Positions 8,645-17,185 of a stretch of 64,000 bases of DNA are shown in pieces. Each line of letters begins with the position of its first letter. Position 1 is the stretch's first letter. The stretch comes from Myxococcus fulvus (GTDB taxonomy: Bacteria; Myxococcota; Myxococcia; Myxococcales; Myxococcaceae). The notes below the pieces were generated by a model. That model saw nothing but the letters and a program-made list of their open reading frames with translations. It did no database searches and was not told the origin of the DNA. Both the position numbers and the translations under genes were made by a program. The DNA is taken from assembly GCF_900111765.1 (NCBI RefSeq), contig NZ_FOIB01000008.1, forward strand, positions 310,001 through 374,000, given 5' to 3'.

Positions 8645-9604
8645 ATGAAGAAGCCGCTCGAAGGCCGCATCGCCCTGGTCGCCGGCGCCACCCGAGGCGC
8701 GGGGCGCGGAATCGCCACCCGACTGGGCGAGGCCGGCGCCACCGTCTACTGCACCGGCCGCAGCGTCCGGGGCCGTCCCGCCTCGGGCGACTCGCGCCCG
8801 GAGACCGTCGAGGAGACCGCTGAACAAGTCACCGCGCTCGGCGGCCACGGCATCCCCGTGCGCTGCGACCACACCGTGGAGGAGGAGGTCATCTCCCTGT
8901 GCGAGCGCATCCAGAAGGAGCAGGGACGCCTGGACCTCCTGGTCAACGACATCTGGGGCTGCGACAGGCTCACCCACTTCGGCCAGCCCTTCTGGAAGCA
9001 GTCCATCCCGGATGCTCGCGTCATGCTGGAGCGCGCCGTCCTCACGCACGTCATCACCAGCCGCCACGCCGTCCCCCTCATGCTCCCGCGCAACCAGGGG
9101 CTCATCGTCGAAATCACCGACGGGGACCACTTCGCCTACCGCGGCCACGTCCTCTATGACGTGCTGAAGATGGCCGTCATCCGGCTCGCCTTCGCCATGT
9201 CCCGGGACTTGCGCCGCACGGGCATCACCGCGCTCGCCGTGACGCCGGGCTTCCTGCGCTCCGAGGAGATGCTCGAGCACTTCGGCGTCACCGAGGCCAA
9301 CTGGCGCGACGGCACGAAGGTGGACCCGGACTTCATCGCCTCGGAGACGCCCGCCTATGTGGGCCGCGCCGTCGCCGCGCTCGCCGCCGACCCCAACGTC
9401 GCCTCCAAGGCCGGCCGCGTCCACAGCTCCTGGGCCCTGGCCCGCGAATACGGCTTCACCGATGTGGACGGCTCCCAGCCGCACTGGGTGGATCACTTCA
9501 CTCGCACCCACGGGCTGCCTTACCCCGTCGCCGATGAGGCCCGGTACGCCACCTGGGGTCAGAGCCCCATCGAGGCCCTCCGTCCCAACTGGCCGGAATC
9601 CTGA
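8645..9604 (+). CDS. SDR family NAD(P)-dependent oxidoreductase
   Basis: Short-chain dehydrogenase of 319 aa. It has a Rossmann glycine motif at the N-terminus (VAGATRGAGRGIATRLGEAG, matching TGxxxGxG) and an NDIWG segment in the position of the usual NNAG. The active-site region keeps the Tyr (YDVLKMAVIRLA) with the Lys five residues later rather than four, a slightly off YxxxK spacing. The start is the ATG at 8645, with GAGGAG upstream; the in-frame codons further upstream would run through the operator. The long C-terminus (DVDGSQPHWVDHF) resembles the uncharacterised bacterial SDR group often found next to WYL or TetR regulators. The substrate is unknown. Confidence 0.88.
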   Translation: MKKPLEGRIALVAGATRGAGRGIATRLGEAGATVYCTGRSVRGRPASGDSRPETVEETAEQVTALGGHGIPVRCDHTVEEEVISLCERIQKEQGRLDLLVNDIWGCDRLTHFGQPFWKQSIPDARVMLERAVLTHVITSRHAVPLMLPRNQGLIVEITDGDHFAYRGHVLYDVLKMAVIRLAFAMSRDLRRTGITALAVTPGFLRSEEMLEHFGVTEANWRDGTKVDPDFIASETPAYVGRAVAALAADPNVASKAGRVHSSWALAREYGFTDVDGSQPHWVDHFTRTHGLPYPVADEARYATWGQSPIEALRPNWPES

Positions 9605-9617
9605 GCCTCATCCTCAA

Positions 9618-9649
9618 GCTCGCGCACCTGTGCCCACATGTGCGCGAGC
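9618..9649 (+). terminator. stem-loop after the SDR gene
   Basis: GCTCGCGCAC (9618-9627) and GTGCGCGAGC (9640-9649) form a perfect 10-bp stem with a 12-base loop, 14 bases after the SDR stop. No T-run follows, so it may pause or terminate with Rho rather than alone. Confidence 0.45.
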
Positions 9650-9757
9650 CTCGCGGCCGCTCACCGGGGCCTGGCGACCGACCAGGGGCCGGGGGTGACG
9701 GTTGGGCCACGCTGGCGTGGACGCGGCGCGGTGTCGCCGGTAGGGTGCGCGGCTCGA

Positions 9758-10549
9758 ATGGAACGCCCCCTAGTGGTTTCCGCCCTCGAAAATCAGGTCA
9801 AGGCCCGGCCCATGCCGCGCCACGTGGGCATCATCATGGATGGCAACGGTCGGTGGGCGGAGTCGCGGGGTCTGGACCGACTGGAGGGGCACCGCGAGGG
9901 TAGCGCCAGTGTGCGTGAGGTGACCCGCACCGCCCGCCGCCTGGGCATCCAGGCCCTGACCCTCTACGCCTTCTCCTCGCAGAACTGGGCCCGCCCCGCC
10001 GAGGAGGTCGCCGGCCTGATGGACCTCCTGCGCGACTACCTGGAGCGCGAGCGCGCCGAGATCCTCGACAACGGCATCCGACTCAACGCGGTGGGGGACG
10101 TGGACCGGCTGCCCCGGTTCGTGAAGGATCCGCTCGAGCGGCTCATCGCCGACTCCCGCCACAACACGGGGATGGTGCTGTCCCTGGCGCTGTCCTACGG
10201 CGGACGGGAGGAGATCCTCCGCGCCGCCCAGCGGATGGCCCAGGCCATCACCCGCGGGGAGCTGGTGGCGGACCGCGTCGAGGAGGCCGACTTCGAGTCC
10301 TTCCTCTGGACCAACGGCCTGCCGCCCCTGGACCTGATGGTGCGGACCAGCGGCGAGCTGCGCGTGTCCAACTTCCTGCTCTGGCAGATGGCGTACGCGG
10401 AGCTGTGCTTTACCGACGCGCTCTGGCCGGACTTCCGCACCGACGAGTTCCTGCGCTGCGTGTCGCAGTACCAGCAGCGTGAGCGGCGCTTCGGATTGAC
10501 GACGGCGCAGGTGAAGCGGGAAGACCCCCCTCAGCGGGCCAAGGCGTGA
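9758..10549 (+). CDS. uppS: isoprenyl transferase (undecaprenyl diphosphate synthase)
   Basis: Cis-prenyltransferase of 263 aa that condenses isopentenyl diphosphate with farnesyl diphosphate to make the C55 lipid carrier for peptidoglycan and O-antigen. The family signature GIIMDGNGRWA sits at 24-34 with the catalytic Asp28. The C-terminal signature RTSGELRVSNFLLWQ and a YAELCF motif are present. Length matches the usual ~250 residues when the ATG at 9758 is used; an upstream in-frame start would add 40 unrelated residues. Its stop overlaps the GTG start of cdsA (GTGA). It opens an envelope-biogenesis run that continues to about 15432. Confidence 0.95.
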   Translation: MERPLVVSALENQVKARPMPRHVGIIMDGNGRWAESRGLDRLEGHREGSASVREVTRTARRLGIQALTLYAFSSQNWARPAEEVAGLMDLLRDYLERERAEILDNGIRLNAVGDVDRLPRFVKDPLERLIADSRHNTGMVLSLALSYGGREEILRAAQRMAQAITRGELVADRVEEADFESFLWTNGLPPLDLMVRTSGELRVSNFLLWQMAYAELCFTDALWPDFRTDEFLRCVSQYQQRERRFGLTTAQVKREDPPQRAKA

Positions 10550-11376
10550 ACGACAAGAACAAGAACCTCGTCATCCGCATCGTGACGGCGCTGACGCTCC
10601 TGCCGTTGGTGCTGGTGCTGCTCTTCCTGGGCGGCGTGTGGAGCGCGGGCCTGCTCGGCCTTGCCGCCGCCGCGTGCGTGGGCGAGTACTACCTCATCGT
10701 GCAGAAGCGGCTGAACGGGGCCGCGTGGGTGGGCATGGCCTTCGCGGCGGTGCTGCCCTTCCTGCCGTTGAGGGACGCGGCGCGCACGGGTGAGACGGCC
10801 TTCTGGCTCACCATCGTCTTCGCGTTCTTCGCGTGGATCTTCCACCTGTTCAAGGGCCCGCTCGCCGAGGCCCCCACGCGCACGGCCCACCTGGTCAACG
10901 GCTTCCTGTACGGCGCCGTGGGCCTCACCGCGCTGTCGGCGCTGCGCCTGCTCCCGGACCACGGCCTCGCGTGGGTCATCTGCGCGCTGACGATTACCTG
11001 GGCCAACGACACCGCCGCCTACTTCTTCGGCCGCTTCATGGGGCGCCACAAGCTCTACCCCGAGGTGAGCCCGAACAAGACGTGGGAGGGCTTCTTCGGC
11101 GGCATGCTCGGCTCGGTGGGCGGCATGTTCATCGCCCGGGGCTTCTTCTTCCCCGTCTTCACCGTGTGGGACTGCATCATCCTGGGCATCGCCGGAGGCC
11201 TCTTGGGCCCCGTCGGTGACTTGTGCGAGTCGATGCTCAAGCGGGCGTACGGCGTGAAGGACTCGGGGTTCCTCATCCCGGGGCACGGCGGGGTGTTGGA
11301 CCGCATCGACGCCTTGCTCTTCAACGCACCCCTGGTGTTCGTCTACGTGCAGTTCGTGCGAGGGCTCCTGCCGTAG
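10546..11376 (+). CDS. cdsA: phosphatidate cytidylyltransferase
   Basis: Polytopic inner-membrane enzyme of 276 aa that makes CDP-diacylglycerol from phosphatidic acid and CTP, the branch point of phospholipid synthesis. The C-terminal family signature is complete: SMLKRAYGVKDSG followed by PGHGGVLDRID, with the Asp and Lys residues that bind metal and CTP. About eight hydrophobic segments are visible, and the length is typical. The GTG start overlaps the uppS stop by four bases, indicating coupling. In many bacteria dxr follows cdsA; here rseP follows directly. Confidence 0.95.
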   Translation: MNDKNKNLVIRIVTALTLLPLVLVLLFLGGVWSAGLLGLAAAACVGEYYLIVQKRLNGAAWVGMAFAAVLPFLPLRDAARTGETAFWLTIVFAFFAWIFHLFKGPLAEAPTRTAHLVNGFLYGAVGLTALSALRLLPDHGLAWVICALTITWANDTAAYFFGRFMGRHKLYPEVSPNKTWEGFFGGMLGSVGGMFIARGFFFPVFTVWDCIILGIAGGLLGPVGDLCESMLKRAYGVKDSGFLIPGHGGVLDRIDALLFNAPLVFVYVQFVRGLLP

Positions 11377-11460
11377 AAGCGTGAGATTTCGCTCGGCTGG
11401 CTGGCTGGCGGCCCCCGATGTGCGTTGTCCGTCCGGGGGTACACGATTACTCTTGCCGCC

Positions 11461-13101
11461 ATGCCCTCACTTCAGAACCTGGGGTTCTTCATCCTGCTGC
11501 TCGGCGTGCTCGTGACAGTGCACGAGCTCGGCCATTTCCTCGTGGCGAAGGCCTGCGGGGTGAAGGTCCTCAAGTTCTCCATCGGCTTCGGGCCCAAGCT
11601 CATCGGCTTCATCAAGGGTGAGACCGAGTATCAGATCGCCATCCTGCCGCTGGGCGGCTACGTGAAGATGGCGGGCGACCTGCCCCACGAGGAGCTCAGC
11701 CCGGAAGAGGCGAAGCGGGGCTTTTTGGCGCAGCCGCCGTGGAAGCGCGGGCTCATCGTCCTGGCGGGGCCGGCCTTCAACCTCATCTTCCCCGTGCTGG
11801 TCTATTTCTTCGTCTTCCTGGGGCCGCACCAGGCCACGTCCACCCTGGTGGGCTTCGTGGAGCCGGGCAGCCCGGCGGAGCTGTCCGGCATGCGCCCCGG
11901 TGACCGTGTCCTGTCGGTGGAGGGCGAGTCGGTTCGCACCTTCGACGACATGCGGGAGACCTTCGTGGGGCGCTTCGAGCGGCCCATCCCCATCGTCGTG
12001 GACCGGGGCGGCCAGCCGGTGACGCTGACGGTGACGCCGAAGAAGAGCACGGAGACGTCGCCCATCGACACGGTGGAGCGGGGCCTCATCGGCGTGGCGC
12101 CGGTGTCCAAGCCCCCCTTGGTGGGCGTTCGCGCGGGCTCGCCGGCCGAGGCCGCGGGTCTGCGCACCTTCGACCGGGTGCTGAGCGTCAATGGCGTGCA
12201 CGTGCCGGACGAGGCGCGGCTGTACCAGGAGCTGGGCCGGCACCCGGAGGGCGAGCCGCTGAAGCTGGTGGTGCGGCGCATGTCCACGGTGGAGGCCGGC
12301 GTGGTGACGGGCCAGGTGTCCAACGTGGTGGAGGTGACGGTGCCCCGGCAGCCGGGCGTGGGCCTGGCGGCGGTGGGCGCGGAGCCCGCGGACACGTACG
12401 TCGCGATGGTGGCCCCCGGCAGCGTGGCGCAGAAGGCGGGCCTTTCGCCCGGAGACCTCATCGTCGCGTTCAACGGCAAGCCCGTGCAGTCGCTGCGGAT
12501 GATGGAGAACGAGCTCACCGAGCTCAAGGACCAGCCCTTCACGCTGACGTGGCGCGACGCGAAGGGCGGCGAGCACACCGAGAAGCTGGCGCAGGCGCCG
12601 CTCAAGAGCGAGGACGCGATGGGGCAGGAGACCTCGCGGCTGGCGCTGGGCGCGCGCGGCTGGGCGCTGATGGACGCGGACGCGCCGAAGGTGGACGAGG
12701 TGACGGTGCACCTGGGGCCCGCCGCCGCGTTCAAGCAGGCCGCCGTCGTGGTGCCGAAGATTGTCGGGCAGATGGTGAAGGTGCTCGCGGGGCTCTTCAC
12801 GCGCGACGTGCCGCTGTCCTCGGTGGGCGGTCCCATCATGATGTACCAGCTGGCGGCGAAGAGCGCCGAGCAGGGGCTCGACTCGTTCCTGCACCTGATG
12901 GCCATCATCTCCATCAACCTGGGCGTGATGAACCTCTTGCCCATTCCCGTGCTGGATGGCTTCGCGCTCCTGTCCGCGGCGTGGGAGGGCATCCGCCGGC
13001 GCCCCATCCCGACGCGGGTCCGCGAGGCCGCCAACATGGTGGGCCTGGCGCTGCTCTTCCTGCTCATGCTGCTCGTCTTCACCAACGACATCACCCGCTA
13101 G
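11461..13101 (+). CDS. rseP: RseP-type site-2 intramembrane zinc metalloprotease
   Basis: Membrane-embedded M50 protease of 546 aa. The first TM helix carries the zinc motif HELGH (His21-Glu22-xx-His25). The last third has the second metal-binding motif NLLPIPVLDG beginning at Asn491. Between them are at least two and probably three PDZ domains (EPGSPAELSGMRPGDRVLSV, RAGSPAEAAGLRTFDRVLSV, APGSVAQKAGLSPGDLIVAF), against two in E. coli RseP. It cleaves membrane-bound anti-sigma factors or signal-peptide remnants in regulated proteolysis. Start at the ATG at 11461, which places the TM helix at the N-terminus as in the family. The next gene follows after only seven bases. A second M50 protease lies at 20654-22429. 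Confidence 0.94.
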   Translation: MPSLQNLGFFILLLGVLVTVHELGHFLVAKACGVKVLKFSIGFGPKLIGFIKGETEYQIAILPLGGYVKMAGDLPHEELSPEEAKRGFLAQPPWKRGLIVLAGPAFNLIFPVLVYFFVFLGPHQATSTLVGFVEPGSPAELSGMRPGDRVLSVEGESVRTFDDMRETFVGRFERPIPIVVDRGGQPVTLTVTPKKSTETSPIDTVERGLIGVAPVSKPPLVGVRAGSPAEAAGLRTFDRVLSVNGVHVPDEARLYQELGRHPEGEPLKLVVRRMSTVEAGVVTGQVSNVVEVTVPRQPGVGLAAVGAEPADTYVAMVAPGSVAQKAGLSPGDLIVAFNGKPVQSLRMMENELTELKDQPFTLTWRDAKGGEHTEKLAQAPLKSEDAMGQETSRLALGARGWALMDADAPKVDEVTVHLGPAAAFKQAAVVVPKIVGQMVKVLAGLFTRDVPLSSVGGPIMMYQLAAKSAEQGLDSFLHLMAIISINLGVMNLLPIPVLDGFALLSAAWEGIRRRPIPTRVREAANMVGLALLFLLMLLVFTNDITR

Positions 13102-13108
13102 AGGCCCC

Positions 13109-13600
13109 ATGCGCGCGAGCACCGTCGTCCTCCTGCTGGCGCTGGGCTTCTCCACCGCGTGCGCTTCGCGCGCGGCGAAGCCGGACCCGCGCGACGAGGA
13201 GACCCGGACGCGCTCCGGGTCGACTCCCGGCGTGACGCGGCGCGAGCAGATGCCGCGCTCCTATCTGGGCGAGGGGCTGGCGTCGTTCTACGGCCCCGGG
13301 CTGCACGGCCGTCCCACCGCGAGCGGGGAGCGCTTCAACCAGAACGCGCTCACGGCCGCGCACCGCAAGGCGCGCTTCGGCTCCTGCATGAAGGTGGTCA
13401 ACATGGAGAACGGCCGCTCCGTGCAGGTGCGCATCAATGACCGGGGGCCCTTCGTGGAGGGCCGCATCATCGACGTGTCCAAGGCCGCCGCGTCCAAGCT
13501 GGGGATGCTGGACAAGGGCGTGGTGCGCGTGCGGCTGTATCGCTGCCCCGATGACACCGTGTCGGAGATTCCCCAAGCAATGTGGGCCGCGCCGGTGTAG
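13109..13600 (+). CDS. rlpA: RlpA-like lipoprotein (septal ring lytic transglycosylase family)
   Basis: Lipoprotein of 163 aa with a signal peptide and lipobox STAC (Cys18). Residues ~50-140 form the double-psi beta-barrel of the RlpA family: GLASFYGPGLHGRPTASGE, then VRINDRGPFVEGRIIDVSK with the conserved Asp of the active site. The C-terminal SPOR domain of E. coli RlpA is absent. RlpA proteins cleave naked glycan strands or help daughter-cell separation. It lies seven bases after rseP and nine before tsaB, so it is probably part of the same transcript. Confidence 0.88.
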   Translation: MRASTVVLLLALGFSTACASRAAKPDPRDEETRTRSGSTPGVTRREQMPRSYLGEGLASFYGPGLHGRPTASGERFNQNALTAAHRKARFGSCMKVVNMENGRSVQVRINDRGPFVEGRIIDVSKAAASKLGMLDKGVVRVRLYRCPDDTVSEIPQAMWAAPV

Positions 13601-13609
13601 GGAGCGCCC

Positions 13610-14344
13610 ATGTTCCTCGCGCTGGACACCTCCACGCTGACGATGTCGCTCGCCCTGGTGGAGCGGGGGCCGGACGGCGTGCGCGTCGTGGAGCACCAGG
13701 TGGTGCGTCCGCCCATCAAACAGAGCGAGGCCCTGCCGGGTGTCGTGGGCGAGCTGCTCGCGCGGCACGACGTGAAGCTCGCGGCGCTGGAGGGGCTGGT
13801 GGTGGGCCTGGGGCCCGGCTCGTTCACGGGGCTGCGCATCGGCCTGGCCACGGTGAAGTCGCTGGCGTACGCGGCGGGCCTCAAGGTGGCGGGCGCGTCG
13901 TCGCTGGCGGCGGTGGCGATGGAGGGGCCCGAGGACGTGCCGCTCTTCGTGCTGGCCGTGGCGCGAAAGGATGACCTGTACCTGGGCGCCTACGGGCGGC
14001 GCGGCGGGACGGTGGAGGCGCTGGAGCCGGAGACCGCCATGTCGCCCCAGGAGGTGGCCCAGCGCATGGCCGCCGAGCCCCGCGCGGTGGCGCTGGGCCC
14101 CGCGCTGGTGGACTACCGCGCGGCGCTCGAGTCCCACGGCGTGGCGCCCGAGCGGCTCTTGTCCGGGCACGACTTCCCGTCGGCGGTGGAGCTGGTGCGG
14201 CTTTCCCGCATGCCGGAGACCTTCTCGCTGGAGGCGCTCTTCTCCATGGAGCCGCACTACGTGCGCGCCTCCGAGCCGGAGCGCAATCCGAAGTTCCCTC
14301 CGCTGCCGGGGCCCGCGCCCACGGCGCGGCTGAAGGACGACTGA
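13610..14344 (+). CDS. tsaB: tRNA threonylcarbamoyladenosine biosynthesis protein TsaB
   Basis: Protein of 244 aa in the ASKHA fold. It is the TsaD partner required for the universal t6A37 modification of ANN-decoding tRNAs. Diagnostic parts are the N-terminal LALDTSTLTMSLAL phosphate-loop-like segment and GLGPGSFTGLRIGLATVKSL at about 65-85. It lacks the metal-binding His residues of TsaD, as expected. It is preceded by a GGAGCG ribosome site and sits tightly behind the RlpA-like gene. Confidence 0.92.
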   Translation: MFLALDTSTLTMSLALVERGPDGVRVVEHQVVRPPIKQSEALPGVVGELLARHDVKLAALEGLVVGLGPGSFTGLRIGLATVKSLAYAAGLKVAGASSLAAVAMEGPEDVPLFVLAVARKDDLYLGAYGRRGGTVEALEPETAMSPQEVAQRMAAEPRAVALGPALVDYRAALESHGVAPERLLSGHDFPSAVELVRLSRMPETFSLEALFSMEPHYVRASEPERNPKFPPLPGPAPTARLKDD

Positions 14345-14403
14345 GGCACTCGTCCGGGGCGCGCCTTGCGCCCGGGTGAGGCCCGCACGCACGAGGACGC
14401 GTC

Positions 14404-15432
14404 ATGAAGGACGACTTGAAGATTGCCGTGGTGGGTGCCACCGGCGTGGTGGGCCGCGAGGTGCTGGCCGCGTTGTACGCGCGTGACGTGCCCGCCGAGC
14501 AGGTGCGGGCCTTCGGCTCCGAGCGCTCGAAGGGGCTGGAGGTGGAGTACGGCGAGGACTCCATCGAGGTGGAGCGCGCCGCGCCGGACGTCTTCCGCGG
14601 CGTGGGACTGGTGCTGCTGGCCACGCCCGCCGAGGCGTCCCGCACGCTGGCGCCCGCGGCGCAGGCCTCCGGCGCGTGGGTGGTGGATATCAGCTCCGCG
14701 TTCCGCAGCGACGGCAACGTGCCCCTGGTGCTGCCGGGCTTCAACACGGAGGCGCTGGCGCAGGTGACGAAGGGCCGGCTGGTGTGTCTGCCGGGCGCCG
14801 TCACCACCGCGGCGGTGCACGTGGTGGAGCCGTTGCGTCGGGCCTTCGGCGTGGTGCGCGCGCAGGTGACGGCGATGATGGGCGTGTCCAGCGCGGGCGT
14901 GCGCGGCGTGGCGGAGCTGGAGAAGCAGACCGCGGACCTGCTGTCCGGGCGCGAGCCGGAGCCGCACGCGTTCCCCCACCGCGTGGGCTTCAACCTGGTG
15001 CCGCAGGTGGGCGGCTTCATGGTGAACTCGCCGTGGACGGAGGAGGAGGCGGGCTGGACGCTGGAGGCCGCGCGCCTGTTCGCGTCCCGGGGCGAGGCGC
15101 CCGTGCTGGCCGGCACCGCGGTGCAGGTGCCCAGCTTCTACGGCCACGGCCTGTCGCTCCACGTGCAGCTCAAGAAGGCGGGCCCGGTGGAGCAGGTGCG
15201 CGCCGCGCTCAAGACCTCCCCGTCCCTCAAGGTGCTGGACGCCCCGGGCGAGCGCATCTACCCCATGCCCATGCTCGTCACGTCGGACCCCACGGTGCAC
15301 GTGGGCCGGGTGCGCGCCTTCCCCCAGGCTCCCGAGTGGGTGACGCTCTTCGCCGCCGTGGACAACGCCACCCGGGGCGCCGCCCTCAACCTGGTGGAAG
15401 CCGGCCTGAAGCTCGTCGAGCGCCCCGTCTGA
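14404..15432 (+). CDS. aspartate-semialdehyde dehydrogenase family protein lacking the catalytic Cys (USG-1-like)
   Basis: A 342 aa protein with the Asd fold: Rossmann N-terminus IAVVGATGVVGREVL, the VVDISSAFRSD loop, and the C-terminal FYGHG segment. In true aspartate-semialdehyde dehydrogenase the active-site loop is NPNCSTI; here it is LPGAVTT, so Ala132 replaces the nucleophilic Cys. The only nearby Cys, Cys128, is four residues earlier. The substrate loop region FNLVPQVGGF is recognisable. E. coli USG-1 is a known family member that also lacks this Cys. It may therefore be non-catalytic, use another chemistry, or be mis-called Asd by homology. It follows tsaB after 59 bases. I am sure of the family and uncertain about the activity. 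Confidence 0.87.
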   Translation: MKDDLKIAVVGATGVVGREVLAALYARDVPAEQVRAFGSERSKGLEVEYGEDSIEVERAAPDVFRGVGLVLLATPAEASRTLAPAAQASGAWVVDISSAFRSDGNVPLVLPGFNTEALAQVTKGRLVCLPGAVTTAAVHVVEPLRRAFGVVRAQVTAMMGVSSAGVRGVAELEKQTADLLSGREPEPHAFPHRVGFNLVPQVGGFMVNSPWTEEEAGWTLEAARLFASRGEAPVLAGTAVQVPSFYGHGLSLHVQLKKAGPVEQVRAALKTSPSLKVLDAPGERIYPMPMLVTSDPTVHVGRVRAFPQAPEWVTLFAAVDNATRGAALNLVEAGLKLVERPV

Positions 15433-15557
15433 CAAATTGGCACGGCCCCGGGGGCTGTCCTGCCTGTTTGGCGCGCCAGGACGGCTCGAAACGTCCGAAA
15501 AAGGGCCTGTCGGAAGGCATTGAGTGTGGCCCCCCGCTTGCTAGCGTCCGGCTACCC

Positions 15558-16454
15558 ATGCGCCTCACACTCGCCTTGCTTTTGCTCTCCGCGTCGACCG
15601 CCCTGGGGCAGACCGTGACCTTCTCGGTCTCGGGCAACCAGGGCACCGAAATCGTTGTTTCCAAGGCCGACTGCGCCAAGGTCACCCAGGTCACCTGGCA
15701 ACGCCAGGCGGGCAACCTGTGTGACACCCTCTACATCTGGCTGTCCCCGGACACGTGCTCGGACATCCCGAGCACCACCGAGGTGACGCTGGAGGAAATC
15801 GAGCGGACCTCGACGGTGTCGACAGGCACGGTGAGCCTGAACGTCAGCGAGGCGCTGACGAAGGCGGGCCAGACGTGCGAGGCCCAGACGGAGAACAAGA
15901 GCTTCAAGCTGTGCGCGTCCGTGCGGCCGTTCAACAGCACCGGGACGACGTGCGAGGCGACCGCGACGAGCGTGGGTACGCCCGCAATCACGCTGACGCT
16001 GGACCCCAAGCCGCCCGGGGCGCCCATCCTGCCGACGGTGACGGGCCTGGACACCGCGCTGAGCGTGGACGTGACGGCGCCGAGCGACTCGTCGCAGATG
16101 AAGGTGGAGGTCGTGAAGCTGGTGGCCGGTGAGGATGGTGGCAGCACCACCGCGGGCGACGTGGTTCGCTCCAAGGAGCAGACGTCGTCGAACACGCTGT
16201 TCCGCATGGACAACCTGGAGAACGGCGTGGAGTACGGCGTGCGGGTGTTCGCGCTGGACAAGGCGGGCAACCAGAGTGAGCCGTCGCCGCTGGCGACGGG
16301 GACTCCCATCGCGAGCAACGGCTTCTGGGCGGCGTACCGGGGTGCGCAGGGCGCGGAGACGGGCGGGTGTGGGGCGGGAGGTGGCGGACTTGCCGTGGGC
16401 GCCGTGGTGGCGGCCCTGGGCTTCTGGACGGTGTCGAGGAGGAAGCAGTCATGA
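15558..16454 (+). CDS. secreted fibronectin-III-like protein with MYXO-CTERM sorting tail
   Basis: Protein of 298 aa starting at the ATG at 15558 with a clean signal peptide (LALLLLSASTALG). The middle has Cys residues spaced as in disulfide-bonded extracellular domains. Residues ~150-255 look like a fibronectin type III module (ENGVEYGVRVFALDKAGNQS). The end is GGCGAGGGG, one TM helix and the basic tail SRRKQS, the layout of the myxobacterial MYXO-CTERM sorting signal. Its stop overlaps the start of the next gene (ATGA). The pair resembles the M. xanthus MXAN_2561/MXAN_2562 gene pair (from memory, not searched). Probably surface anchored. Confidence 0.82.
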   Translation: MRLTLALLLLSASTALGQTVTFSVSGNQGTEIVVSKADCAKVTQVTWQRQAGNLCDTLYIWLSPDTCSDIPSTTEVTLEEIERTSTVSTGTVSLNVSEALTKAGQTCEAQTENKSFKLCASVRPFNSTGTTCEATATSVGTPAITLTLDPKPPGAPILPTVTGLDTALSVDVTAPSDSSQMKVEVVKLVAGEDGGSTTAGDVVRSKEQTSSNTLFRMDNLENGVEYGVRVFALDKAGNQSEPSPLATGTPIASNGFWAAYRGAQGAETGGCGAGGGGLAVGAVVAALGFWTVSRRKQS

Positions 16455-17179
16455 GTCGGGCATGGGGCCTGGGTGTGGCCGTGGCGTTCGCCGCGCTGCC
16501 CGCGTGGGCGCAGGACGCAGGCGTGGTGTCTCCGGATCTGGTCGAGTCCCCCCGCACCGGCGGCATCATCTTCCGCCTGGGGGGCTACAAGCCGCTCATC
16601 GATGAGGAGAAGGGCCTGGGCGGCACGCCCTACAAGGACACCTTCGGCGACTCGTCGCTGCTGCTGGTGGAGCTGGAGTTCCAGCGCTACTTCTACCAGG
16701 GCATCGGCACCGCGGGCGTCGGCGTGTCGGCGGGCTACGGCGAGAAGTACGGCGCGGCGAAGCTGGCGGACGGCGGTGGAGACGCGGCGGAGCGCACGGC
16801 CATCAAGGTGGTGCCGCTCTCGTTCAACCTCTTCTACAAGTTCGACTACGCGGCCTTCGAGTGGGGCATCCCGCTGGTGCCGTACGGCAAGCTGGGCCTC
16901 ATCTACTCGCCCTGGTGGGTGACGAAGGGCAGCGACACCGAGGTCTCCGGCGGCGTCACCGGCAAGGGCGGCAAGTGGGGCTGGGGCGGCACGGCGGGCC
17001 TGGCGTTCCTGCTGGACGTGCTGCAGCCGCGCTTCGCTCGCGACTTCGACTCGGGGCTGGGGGTGAACCACAGCTACCTGTTCGCCGAGTACACCTACGC
17101 GGATGTGGACGATTTCGGAGGGAAGGGTCTGAACTTGTCCAGCCGGCGCTGGATGTTCGGACTCGCGCTGGACTATTAG
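16451..17179 (+). CDS. outer-membrane beta-barrel protein (MXAN_2562-like)
   Basis: Protein of 242 aa with a signal peptide ending PAWAQ. Alternating hydrophobic/aromatic strands (FQRYFYQGIG, FNLFYKFDYAAFEW, HSYLFAEYTYADVD) end in WMFGLALDY, a C-terminal aromatic typical of outer-membrane barrels. It is translationally coupled (ATGA) to the MYXO-CTERM protein upstream, so the two probably act at the same surface site. No transport substrate is visible. Confidence 0.8.
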   Translation: MSRAWGLGVAVAFAALPAWAQDAGVVSPDLVESPRTGGIIFRLGGYKPLIDEEKGLGGTPYKDTFGDSSLLLVELEFQRYFYQGIGTAGVGVSAGYGEKYGAAKLADGGGDAAERTAIKVVPLSFNLFYKFDYAAFEWGIPLVPYGKLGLIYSPWWVTKGSDTEVSGGVTGKGGKWGWGGTAGLAFLLDVLQPRFARDFDSGLGVNHSYLFAEYTYADVDDFGGKGLNLSSRRWMFGLALDY

Positions 17180-17185
17180 CGGCTC

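Noticed and set aside
14404-15432. Active aspartate-semialdehyde dehydrogenase
   Set aside because: The catalytic Cys position is Ala132, so the name should not be transferred without a test.
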